A DNA stretch of 27,266 bases from an uncultured Clostridia bacterium (GTDB lineage Bacteria; Bacillota; Clostridia; TANB77; CAG-508). Location: NCBI GenBank assembly GCA_947626705.1, contig CANQTJ010000003.1, positions 1-27,266 on the forward strand, written 5' to 3'. Shown here piece by piece: positions 13,857 to 22,441 of this stretch (its first letter is position 1; the number at the start of each line of letters is the position of its first letter). Position numbers and translations under genes: made by a program. Below the pieces are notes generated by a model. It was not told where the DNA came from, searched no databases, and was given only the letters and a program-made list of their open reading frames with translations.

Positions 13857-16800
13857 ATGGGATTAAGATTAATATATGGAAAATCAGGTACTGGAAAAAG
13901 TCAATATTGTTTTAGTGAAATAGCTAAACTTATTAATAAAGAAAAAAAAATATATGTTATAACACCTGAACAATTTTCTTTTACCGCAGAAAAGAAGTTA
14001 ATGCAAGAATTAGATGCAAAAGCTGTACTAAATGCAGAAGTAATAACATTAAGTAGAATGGCATATAGAGTGTTACAAGAAGTTGGAGGAAGCAAAAGAG
14101 ACAAATTAACTAAATGTGGTAAATCTATGATAATATATTCAATATTAAACAAACTAAAAAAAGATTTAAAATTTTTGAGTAAATCAGATGAAAATATAGA
14201 TTTAATGATGACAGCTATTACTGAATTTAAAAAACATGGCGTAAAATTAGAAAATTTAAAAGAAGAAATAGGAAAAATAGATGATACATATCTAAAAACT
14301 AAATTAGAAGATATGTACTTGGTATATAATGATTTTGAAAATAAATTACAAGGAGAGTATATAGAAGATACAGATTTATTAACATTATTGAGTGATAATA
14401 TAGAAAATACAGATTTGATAAAAGATAGCTTAATTTATATAGATGAATTTGCAGGTTTTACGTATCAAGAATATGAGATTTTAAAAAAGTTTATTAAACT
14501 TGCAAAGCAAGTTACAATTACTGTATGTACTGATAGTTTAGAACAAAATCTTAATCCAGATATAGATATTTTTTATTCTAATAAAATTACAATATCTAAA
14601 ATATTAAATTTAATAAAACAGGAAAATTTTAAATTAGAAAAACCAGTATTTTTAAATGATATACATCGTTTTAAAACAGATGAATTAAAACATCTAGAAA
14701 ATAATATATTTAATTCAAAATTAGAAAAATACAATAAAAAAGTAGAAAATGTAAATTTGTTTTTAGCCAAAAATCAATATTCAGAAATAGAGAATGTTGC
14801 AAAACAAATTAATAAATTAGTAAAAAATAATAATTTAAGATATAAAGACATATCAGTTATAACGAAAAATATAGATACATATTCAAGTTTGGTAAGGAGT
14901 ATTTTTTCACAATATGATATACCTGTTTTTATAGATGAAAAACGAGATTTAAATCAAAATATTATTGTTCAATATTTACTTTCTATATTTGAAATTTTTA
15001 GTAGTAATTTTTCAAAAGAGTCAATTTTTAATTATTTAAAAATTGGTTTTTTAGAATTTGAGGAAGATGATATTTATAAATTAGAAAATTATTGCACAAA
15101 GTGGGGAATTAAGCAAAATAGGTGGAAAAGTGATTTTATATATGGAATAAATGAAGATAATAAGCAAGAAATTGAGTATTTAAATAAGATAAGAGAACAA
15201 ATAATAAGTCCTTTATTAGATTTAAAAACTAAATTTGGTACAGTAAGGCAAACTACAAAAGCAATTTATGAATTTTTAATAAATCAAAATTTTGAACTAA
15301 AAATAAAAGAAAAAGTAAAAATTTTAGAACAAATAGGACAAATAGATTTAGCAAATGAATATATAGCAAGTTATAAAATTATTTTAAATATATTTGATGA
15401 AATTGTATTAATATTTGGAGATGATAAATTAAGTATACAGAAGTATATGCAAATAATAAAAACAGGGCTTAAAAATAGTGAACTTGCAAAAATTCCTGGA
15501 ACACAGGATCAAGTTATAGTAGGAGATGTAGATAGATCAAGAAGTCATAAAGTTGATATAGTTTTTATAATAGGATTAAATGATGGCAATTTTCCTAGTG
15601 TTAACAAGTCAGAAGGATTTTTTGGAGATAAAGATAGAGAAATATTAAAAAGTGATGGAATAGAACTTGCAAATGGAACTGTAGAAAACTTATATGAAGA
15701 AAATTTTAATATTTATAAAGCATTCACGACAGCAGAAAAAAACTTATACTTGTCTTATGCTTCATCAGATACAGAAGGAAAATCGTTAAGACCTTCTATG
15801 TTTGTAAATAAAATAAAAAAGATTTTTCCACAATTAAAAGAAACAAGTGATATAGTAAATAAAAATTATGAAATTACAAATAAAGCTATGACATATCAGG
15901 AACTATTAGAAAATATATTTGACTTAAAAAATAATAAAGAAATAGAAGATATATGGTATATAGTATATACATACTATAAGAAACAAAATGATTGGAGTGA
16001 AAAATTACATAAAGATTTGCAAGCAATAGATTATACAAATATTCCAGATAATATAAATAAAGAAATAATAGAAAAATTATATGGAAACACCTTAAAAACT
16101 AGTGTATCAAAATTAGAAAAATTTGCACAATGCCCTTTTTCTTATTATTTACAATATGGACTTAGATTAAAGGAAAAAGAAGAGTTAAAAATACAAAGTT
16201 TTGATACAGGTTCATTTATGCACGAAATTATAGATGAGTTCTTCAAAAAAGTTAAAAATGAAAATATTAATTTACCAGAATTAGTTACAAATGAAACAAA
16301 AATACAAGAATTTGTAAATCAAATAGTAGAAGAAAAGCTAGATATAGGTAAGAAATATACATTTGTTGCTACTTCAAAATATAAAATATTAGTAAAAAGA
16401 TTACAAAGGATTGTATCAAAAGCTTTAAAATATATAATAGAAGGTTTAGTGTATAGTGAATTTAATATAGAAGGAACAGAGATTGAATTTGGAAAAAATG
16501 GAAAGTATAAACCAATATTAATACAACTAGAAGATGGTAAAAAGGTTGAAATTACTGGTAAAATAGATAGAATAGATACTGCTACATCAGACGATGGAAA
16601 ATATTTGAGAATTATTGATTACAAATCGTCAGCTAAAAATATAGACCTAAACGAAGTTTATGCAGGATTACAAATACAGCTTTTAACATATATGGATGCA
16701 GTATGTAAGGAAGAAGACTTATTACCAGCAGGGGTATTATATTTTAGCCTTTTAGAACAAATTATAAAAGCTGATAAAAAAATATCAGAAGAGCAAATAG

Positions 16801-17210
16801 AAGAAGAATTAAGAAAAAACTTTAAAATGAAAGGCTTAATTTTGGCAGATATAAAAGTTATTAAAATGCATGATAAAAATCTTGCTTCTGGAACTTCAAA
16901 ACTTATACCAGCTACGATAACTAAAGATGGAAGTGTATCAGAGGGTAAGACAAATGGTATTAATAAAGAAGATTTTAAGGTTTTGCAAGATTATATTTAT
17001 AGAACAATAAAACAAATTTCAAAAGAAATTTTAACGGGAAATATTAATATAAAACCATATAATAAAAATGGTAAAAAGCCTTGTGAATATTGTCCATATA
17101 AAGTTATTTGTGGATTTAATCCAAGATTATGTGGAAATAATTACAAATTTATAGACAAAAAATTAAAAGATGATATAATATTAGATATGAAAAAAGAATT
17201 AAAGAAATAA
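13857..17210 (+). CDS. addB: ATP-dependent helicase/nuclease subunit AddB
   Basis: 1117 residues from the ATG at 13857, five bases after GGAGG; the ATG at 13845 precedes that site. The Walker A motif GKSGTGKS is at about residues 8-15. Helicase-like blocks follow, for example TPEQFSFTAEKKLM and VVGDVDRSR-like text near 560. The C-terminal nuclease domain has IIDYKSSAK. Four cysteines, C759 plus C1076-X2-C1079-X5-C1085, match the iron-sulfur staple of AddB. The protein pairs with AddA to process double-strand breaks for recombination. The usual downstream addA is missing; two MFS transporters follow instead, so addA must be elsewhere or absent. Confidence 0.95.
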   Translation: MGLRLIYGKSGTGKSQYCFSEIAKLINKEKKIYVITPEQFSFTAEKKLMQELDAKAVLNAEVITLSRMAYRVLQEVGGSKRDKLTKCGKSMIIYSILNKLKKDLKFLSKSDENIDLMMTAITEFKKHGVKLENLKEEIGKIDDTYLKTKLEDMYLVYNDFENKLQGEYIEDTDLLTLLSDNIENTDLIKDSLIYIDEFAGFTYQEYEILKKFIKLAKQVTITVCTDSLEQNLNPDIDIFYSNKITISKILNLIKQENFKLEKPVFLNDIHRFKTDELKHLENNIFNSKLEKYNKKVENVNLFLAKNQYSEIENVAKQINKLVKNNNLRYKDISVITKNIDTYSSLVRSIFSQYDIPVFIDEKRDLNQNIIVQYLLSIFEIFSSNFSKESIFNYLKIGFLEFEEDDIYKLENYCTKWGIKQNRWKSDFIYGINEDNKQEIEYLNKIREQIISPLLDLKTKFGTVRQTTKAIYEFLINQNFELKIKEKVKILEQIGQIDLANEYIASYKIILNIFDEIVLIFGDDKLSIQKYMQIIKTGLKNSELAKIPGTQDQVIVGDVDRSRSHKVDIVFIIGLNDGNFPSVNKSEGFFGDKDREILKSDGIELANGTVENLYEENFNIYKAFTTAEKNLYLSYASSDTEGKSLRPSMFVNKIKKIFPQLKETSDIVNKNYEITNKAMTYQELLENIFDLKNNKEIEDIWYIVYTYYKKQNDWSEKLHKDLQAIDYTNIPDNINKEIIEKLYGNTLKTSVSKLEKFAQCPFSYYLQYGLRLKEKEELKIQSFDTGSFMHEIIDEFFKKVKNENINLPELVTNETKIQEFVNQIVEEKLDIGKKYTFVATSKYKILVKRLQRIVSKALKYIIEGLVYSEFNIEGTEIEFGKNGKYKPILIQLEDGKKVEITGKIDRIDTATSDDGKYLRIIDYKSSAKNIDLNEVYAGLQIQLLTYMDAVCKEEDLLPAGVLYFSLLEQIIKADKKISEEQIEEELRKNFKMKGLILADIKVIKMHDKNLASGTSKLIPATITKDGSVSEGKTNGINKEDFKVLQDYIYRTIKQISKEILTGNINIKPYNKNGKKPCEYCPYKVICGFNPRLCGNNYKFIDKKLKDDIILDMKKELKK

Positions 17211-17229
17211 AATACATAGGAGAAAAAAA

Positions 17230-18522
17230 GTGGTAAAAGATGAAATACAAAATATGAGAAAGAACAATATGAGAATATTCCCAATATATGCTAAAATTTC
17301 AACTGATTATTTATTTTACTATACAATAGACTTTTTATTTTTAACACAAATAAAAAATATTAGTGCAGCAGATGTAGTGTTGGCAAGTTCAATAAAGTCA
17401 TTGTTTGGAATTTTTTTACAAATACCAGCTAATGTAATTGTAGAATTTTTAGGTAGAAAGAATAGTATAATTTTAGGAAATATATTAAATTGTTTATATA
17501 TGGTAATGTTTATGATGTGTGGAGGATTATTTGATTTGACTTTAGCAAAATTTGTTTCATCACTAGCAAAATCAATTAAGGAAATTGCAGAGCCAAGTTT
17601 GTTGAATGCATCAATTCCACCTTCAAAATATAAGAGTAATATATTTGCAAAAATAAATGCAAAGGCAAATTCTGGATATTATATGATAGGTGCTATATCA
17701 AGAATGATAGCTGGTTTATTGTTTGCAATAAATGGATATTTACCTATAATTTGCTCTATAATAGTATTGATTATTGTAAGTGTAATGTCAATGTGCTTTA
17801 TAGAGCCAGTAAAAAAACAAAATAAAAGTAATGAAATAAGTATAAAGAAACAGATAACAGATATCGAAGAAGGATTTAAATTTGTAATGAAGTCAGAAAG
17901 GTTAAAAGCTTTAATATTATCAGCAGCTTTAATAGTCAGTCTTCTAGATATATTATTAAATTATCAGACTAGTCTTTTACAAGATGTAAAAGTACCAGCT
18001 TCTATAATAGGATTTTTAGCGGCAGTAATAAGTTTAACGAGTTCTTATGCATCTAAAAAGCAAGAAGATTTCCATAATAAATTTAGAAATAAATCACTTT
18101 TAATAATAGCACTAATGGCATCTATAGGAGCAACCACAGCTGGAATAATGGGATTAAAAGCAGAAAAAATTCCAGTTCTTGTAATAATTATTCTATTATC
18201 TTATGTAGTGCAAAGATTTGCTCATGGAATGTATTATACTATAATAAATAGATATTTTAGAAATTTTACAAATAAAGATATTGATACTAAAATTTTTGCT
18301 GTTAAAAATTTATTTATAAATCTCACATCAGCAATAATGGGAATAATGGCATCATTTTTATTAGATAAAATGTCAACGGCATATTGTATGATTATAGTTG
18401 GAGTAACATTTACAATATTATATATACTAATGGGAAAATATATGAAAACAAGAGTAGGTTTGAAACCAGAAGAGTATTCAGAAGAAGAAAGAAAATATGA
18501 TGAATTAAAAATAAATATATAA
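17230..18522 (+). CDS. MFS transporter (paralogue 1)
   Basis: 430 residues from a GTG at 17230, with AGGAG eight bases before it and 19 bases after addB. About ten to twelve hydrophobic helices are visible, in two halves separated by a charged loop near residues 195-220. GRKNS after the second helix is the MFS loop motif (G..xxRxGRK type). SLAKSIKEIAEPSLLN in the fifth-helix region is shared with the next gene. The substrate is unknown; the nearest annotated families are drug- or sugar-efflux-like. It is followed after 15 bases by a paralogue with the same N-terminal (MRKxNMRxFPxYxK) and C-terminal sequence. Confidence 0.9.
   Translation: MVKDEIQNMRKNNMRIFPIYAKISTDYLFYYTIDFLFLTQIKNISAADVVLASSIKSLFGIFLQIPANVIVEFLGRKNSIILGNILNCLYMVMFMMCGGLFDLTLAKFVSSLAKSIKEIAEPSLLNASIPPSKYKSNIFAKINAKANSGYYMIGAISRMIAGLLFAINGYLPIICSIIVLIIVSVMSMCFIEPVKKQNKSNEISIKKQITDIEEGFKFVMKSERLKALILSAALIVSLLDILLNYQTSLLQDVKVPASIIGFLAAVISLTSSYASKKQEDFHNKFRNKSLLIIALMASIGATTAGIMGLKAEKIPVLVIIILLSYVVQRFAHGMYYTIINRYFRNFTNKDIDTKIFAVKNLFINLTSAIMGIMASFLLDKMSTAYCMIIVGVTFTILYILMGKYMKTRVGLKPEEYSEEERKYDELKINI
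18440..18509 (+). repeat. 70-base identical segment, copy 1 (end of MFS paralogue 1)
   Basis: Bases 18440-18509 are identical to 19751-19820, although the two genes differ widely elsewhere. The segment codes for MKTRVGLKPEEYSEEERKYD near the C-termini. Recent gene conversion or strong selection would explain it. Confidence 0.9.
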
Positions 18523-18537
18523 ATAATGGAGGAACAA

Positions 18538-19839
18538 ATGGTAAAAGATTCGGACACACAAATGAGAAAAAGAAATATGAGATTATTTCCAACATATAAA
18601 AAATTAGCATGGGATTATTTATTTTTTTACACAATAAATTTTTTGTTTTTAACACAAGTAAAAAATATAAATCCAGCTGATGTAGTGTTAATAGATGCTT
18701 TTTACTCACTATTTGGAATAATGACACAAATACCAGCAGCATTTATAGTAGAATTTTTTGGTAGAAAAAATAGTATAATATTAGGAAATATAACAAATTG
18801 TTTATATATGGTAATGGTAATATTTAGTACTAACTTATTTAATCTTATAACAGCAGAGATAATATCTTCCTTGGCTTTTGCAATAAAGGAAACGGCAGAA
18901 CCAAGCTTATTAAATGAATCTATTCCTAAAGCTAAAAGTAAGGATAAAATATTTGCGAAAATTAATCAAAAAGGTGCATCTGGATATTATTTTATAAATG
19001 CAGTTTCAACTGTTTTAGCAGGTTGGTTATATAAAATAAATCCATATATTCCAATACTATTATCATTATTTACTACAATTATTGTAACATTAATTTCAAT
19101 GTTTTTTATAGAGCCAGTTAATAAAAAACATATTAATTTCAAGCAAATGAGTATTACTAGCAATATAAAAGAAATAGAAAGTTCGTTTAAATTTATATTA
19201 AAATCGGAAAGAATTAAAAGTTTATTATTATATGTTTCTTTAGTGAGTGGATTGATATGCACCTTAAATACGTATGAAGTAAGTCTACTTGAGGAATTAA
19301 ACATATCATCAGGAATAATAGGAATGTTGTTTGCAGTACTAGGGATTATAGCAAGTTGGGCATCAAATAAGCAGGAACAATTTCATCAAAAATTCAAAAA
19401 TAAATCTTTAGGTATAATAGGGTTAGCAATATGTATTTCATGTGTATTCTCAGGAATTATGGGCTTAAATACAAACAATGTAAGATACATAATAATAGGC
19501 ATAATGGTTTCATATATATTAAAATATATAGTGACTAGCATATATTATAATTTATCAGAAAGATATTTAAGAAATTTTTCTAATAAAGATATTGATACAA
19601 AAATATATACTGTAAAGAATTTTTTAAAGAGTATATCATCAGCAGTTGTAGGAGTATTTGGAGCATTTTTATTAGATAGAATGAATACAGCTTATTCTAT
19701 GATAGTTCTAGGAACAATATTTATAATACTTATAATATTAACAATTTCATATATGAAAACAAGAGTAGGTTTGAAACCAGAAGAGTATTCAGAAGAAGAA
19801 AGAAAATATGATGAATTAAAGAAAGCTGAAAAAGTATAA
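18538..19839 (+). CDS. MFS transporter (paralogue 2)
   Basis: 433 residues from the ATG at 18538, five bases after GGAGG; the ATG at 18526 overlaps that site. This start aligns with MVKD of paralogue 1. The layout is the same: helices in two bundles, a GRKNS loop, KETAEPSLLNESIP, and a charged central loop. The C-terminal tail is identical at the DNA level over 70 bases. The pair arose by tandem duplication and lies between addB and pgeF in one apparent operon with short gaps. Substrate unknown; a heterodimeric function is possible but not shown. Confidence 0.9.
   Translation: MVKDSDTQMRKRNMRLFPTYKKLAWDYLFFYTINFLFLTQVKNINPADVVLIDAFYSLFGIMTQIPAAFIVEFFGRKNSIILGNITNCLYMVMVIFSTNLFNLITAEIISSLAFAIKETAEPSLLNESIPKAKSKDKIFAKINQKGASGYYFINAVSTVLAGWLYKINPYIPILLSLFTTIIVTLISMFFIEPVNKKHINFKQMSITSNIKEIESSFKFILKSERIKSLLLYVSLVSGLICTLNTYEVSLLEELNISSGIIGMLFAVLGIIASWASNKQEQFHQKFKNKSLGIIGLAICISCVFSGIMGLNTNNVRYIIIGIMVSYILKYIVTSIYYNLSERYLRNFSNKDIDTKIYTVKNFLKSISSAVVGVFGAFLLDRMNTAYSMIVLGTIFIILIILTISYMKTRVGLKPEEYSEEERKYDELKKAEKV
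19751..19820 (+). repeat. 70-base identical segment, copy 2 (end of MFS paralogue 2)
   Basis: Exact partner of 18440-18509. Confidence 0.9.
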
Positions 19840-19855
19840 ATTAAGGAGGAAACTA

Positions 19856-20704
19856 TTGAAAGATTTAAGTAATGAAAATGTTACGCATATTATTAAAAAT
19901 GGAGTTCAATATTTACAATTTAAAAAATTATTAGAATATGATAATATAATTACACATTGTTACTCTTTAGGAACAGATTTAAATTTTAGAACTGCGCAAA
20001 TAGATAAACAAAAATTACCTAAAGAAGAATTTGAAAAAGCATTAACAAGTTATAAAAAAATATGCAATTGTTTAGGAGAGAATTATATAAATGTTGTTAA
20101 AACTAATCAAGAACATACTAATAATGTTCAAATAATAGATAAAAAAATAAATAATGATTTTATGGATATAAACTTAGAACAATATAGTAATACAGATGGA
20201 CTGATAACAAATAAGAAAAATTTAATATTATCAACAACAAATGCAGATTGTATTTTAATGTTATTTTTTGACCCAATAACAAAAACAATAGCAAATATAC
20301 ATTCAGGTTGGAAAGGTACATTACAAAGAATATCTATTAAAACAGTGGAAAAAATGCAAAAAGAATTTAAGTGTAATGTACAAGATATAATATGTTGTAT
20401 ATGTCCAAGTATTAGAAAATGTCATTTTGAAGTAGATAAAGATGTTAAAGAAATGTTTGAAAAAGAATTTGACGATATACAAATATCACAATCTGTTGAT
20501 ATTATGGAAAAACAAAAAAACAAAGAAAAATGGAACATAGATACGGTTTTAATAAATAGGATTATTTTAAACAAAAAGGGACTAAGAGATAAAAATATAA
20601 TAGATAGTGGGATATGTAGCGTATGTAATTCTAATTTGATTCATTCATATAGAGTGGAAAAACAAGGTTATGGATTATCTACAGCATTAATTAAAATCAA
20701 GTAA
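19856..20704 (+). CDS. pgeF: Peptidoglycan editing factor PgeF (laccase-domain, YfiH family)
   Basis: 282 residues from a TTG at 19856, with AAGGAGG seven bases upstream. The metal-site residues of the family are present: His87 in NQEHTN, Cys132 in NADC and His149 in HSGWKGT. A second conserved block, ICPSIRKCHFEV, follows, and the end is CSVCNSNLIHSYR. The family was once called polyphenol oxidase. PgeF is known to remove wrongly incorporated amino acids from peptidoglycan precursors. Here it precedes an LD-carboxypeptidase, which supports a cell-wall role for this pair. Confidence 0.93.
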   Translation: MKDLSNENVTHIIKNGVQYLQFKKLLEYDNIITHCYSLGTDLNFRTAQIDKQKLPKEEFEKALTSYKKICNCLGENYINVVKTNQEHTNNVQIIDKKINNDFMDINLEQYSNTDGLITNKKNLILSTTNADCILMLFFDPITKTIANIHSGWKGTLQRISIKTVEKMQKEFKCNVQDIICCICPSIRKCHFEVDKDVKEMFEKEFDDIQISQSVDIMEKQKNKEKWNIDTVLINRIILNKKGLRDKNIIDSGICSVCNSNLIHSYRVEKQGYGLSTALIKIK

Positions 20705-20769
20705 AAAGATAAAACCAATATTGCTAGTGAGTCTTAAAAAATAATAAAAAAATAATAGGGAGATAAATA

Positions 20770-21702
20770 ATGAAAAAAATAATTCCGTATAGATTAAAGC
20801 AAGGAGATACAATAGGAGTAATAGCACCATCAGATCCGATAATTGGAGAAAATATAGAAGAACTAGATAAAGCAAAACAAATAGTAGAAAAAGATGGTTT
20901 TAAAGTAAAATATTCAAAAAATTTGTTTTCAAATGCAAATGGGTATAGTAGTACAGCAAAAGAAAAAGCAGAAGATATAAATAAAATGTTTGCAAATAAA
21001 GAAGTAAAAATGATATGGTGTGCTAAAGGTGGAGAAAATAGTAATTCAACTTTTGAATATATAGATTATGAACTAATAAAGCAAAATCCTAAAATAATTT
21101 GTGGATATAGTGATATTACATCTCTCACAAATATTATCGCTGAAAAAACAGGACTTGTAACATTTAGCGGTGTAAATTTTAAAACTATAGCAACAGATGA
21201 AACAAATTACAGTTATAAAGAAGCATTAAAAAGGTTTGTTGATGGAAGTCTAGAAATAGGACAAAAAGGAGAAAGATATGAAACAATACAAAAAGGAGTT
21301 GCAGAGGGAGAATTAATAGGAGGAAATTTAAGCTTAACAAGAGGTATGGTTTCAGGTAAGTATTCAATAGATTTTACAGATAAGATTTTATTTTTAGAGG
21401 AGTTAGGATTTGAAACAGGTCCAGCATTGGCAAATAATTATTTATATTATATGAAACAAAATGGAGTATTTAATAAAATTAAAGGATTATGGATAGGAAA
21501 TTATGAACATGAGAGTAATGTCTCATTAGAAAAAATTATAATAGATGTTTTAGGAGATGAATACAATTTTCCTATTATAAAATCGAATAATTTTGGACAC
21601 ACAGAAACTAAGACAGTTATTCCTATAGGAACAAGAGCAAAAATAGATACAGATGAAAATATAAAAATAAAACTAATAGAAGGTTGTGTAAAAAATTTTT
21701 AA
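20770..21702 (+). CDS. S66-family LD-carboxypeptidase (MccF/LdcA-like)
   Basis: 310 residues, ATG at 20770 after ATAGGGAGATAAATA. The fold motifs are in order: GDTIGVIAPSDP at the N-terminus, KGGENSN, the nucleophile Ser114 in GYSDIT, GGNLSLTRGM near 185, LFLEELGFE, and the His of GHTETK near the end. These give the Ser-Glu-His triad of the family. Members cut LD-peptide bonds in recycled wall peptides or inactivate microcin C-like antibiotics; sequence reading alone does not choose between them. No signal peptide, so it is cytoplasmic. Confidence 0.93.
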   Translation: MKKIIPYRLKQGDTIGVIAPSDPIIGENIEELDKAKQIVEKDGFKVKYSKNLFSNANGYSSTAKEKAEDINKMFANKEVKMIWCAKGGENSNSTFEYIDYELIKQNPKIICGYSDITSLTNIIAEKTGLVTFSGVNFKTIATDETNYSYKEALKRFVDGSLEIGQKGERYETIQKGVAEGELIGGNLSLTRGMVSGKYSIDFTDKILFLEELGFETGPALANNYLYYMKQNGVFNKIKGLWIGNYEHESNVSLEKIIIDVLGDEYNFPIIKSNNFGHTETKTVIPIGTRAKIDTDENIKIKLIEGCVKNF

Positions 21703-21839
21703 ATTTTGTTTTTTATAATCTACAATTTTGAAATTTATATCCTTTTTCAAAATCAATATTATAAAATAATAAAAAGATGAAATTAAAAAATATATTACTA
21801 TATATTATATAGATTAAGGTAGTAATAAAAGGAGCAAAA

Positions 21840-22397
21840 ATGTTTGAAACATGGGAAGAACTAGAAAAATCAATAGTTAATTGCAATAAGTGCAAATTGT
21901 GCAAAACAAGGCAAAATATAGTATTTGGAGTTGGAAATAAAAATGCTGAATTAATGTTTATAGGAGAAGGACCTGGAGCAGATGAAGATGCACAAGGAGA
22001 GCCTTTTGTTGGAAAGGCTGGAAAACTTATGAATTTAGCATTTGGAGTAGTTGGGATAAAAAGAGAAGATGTTTATATTGCTAATATTGTAAAATGTAGA
22101 CCACCAGCAAATAGAAATCCAGAAGATGACGAAGCATTTACTTGTTTGAATTATTTAAGAAATCAAGTTATGTTAGTAAAACCTAAAATTATTGTTTTAT
22201 TAGGAAGTGTAGCTTTGAAAAATATTTTGGGAAAAGAATATGGAATAACTAATTCTAGAGGTAAGTGGGTAGATAAAAAGGGAATTAAGTATATGCCTAC
22301 TTGGCATCCAGCTGCACTTTTAAGAGATGAAACTAAAAAAGTGGATTTTATAAATGATTTAAAATTAGTAGTTGAGGAAGAAAAGAAGGAATTTTAA
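21840..22397 (+). CDS. Family-4 uracil-DNA glycosylase
   Basis: 185 residues, with AAAGGAGCAAAA before the ATG. The iron-sulfur cysteines fit the family spacing: Cys15-X2-Cys18, Cys86 in VKCRPP and Cys102. Active-site motif A is GEGPGADED (43-51). The second motif is TWHPAALLR. It removes uracil from DNA to start base-excision repair. The gene stands 137 bases after the LD-carboxypeptidase and 44 bases before the oxidoreductase. Confidence 0.95.
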   Translation: MFETWEELEKSIVNCNKCKLCKTRQNIVFGVGNKNAELMFIGEGPGADEDAQGEPFVGKAGKLMNLAFGVVGIKREDVYIANIVKCRPPANRNPEDDEAFTCLNYLRNQVMLVKPKIIVLLGSVALKNILGKEYGITNSRGKWVDKKGIKYMPTWHPAALLRDETKKVDFINDLKLVVEEEKKEF

Positions 22398-22441
22398 AGA
22401 ATGTCTTTGTTCCTCTCTTTCTTTGAAAGGATGAAAAATAA

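Noticed and set aside
17230..19839. The two MFS ORFs as one broken transporter
   Set aside because: Each has a complete N- and C-terminus and its own ribosome site. They align to each other over the full length.
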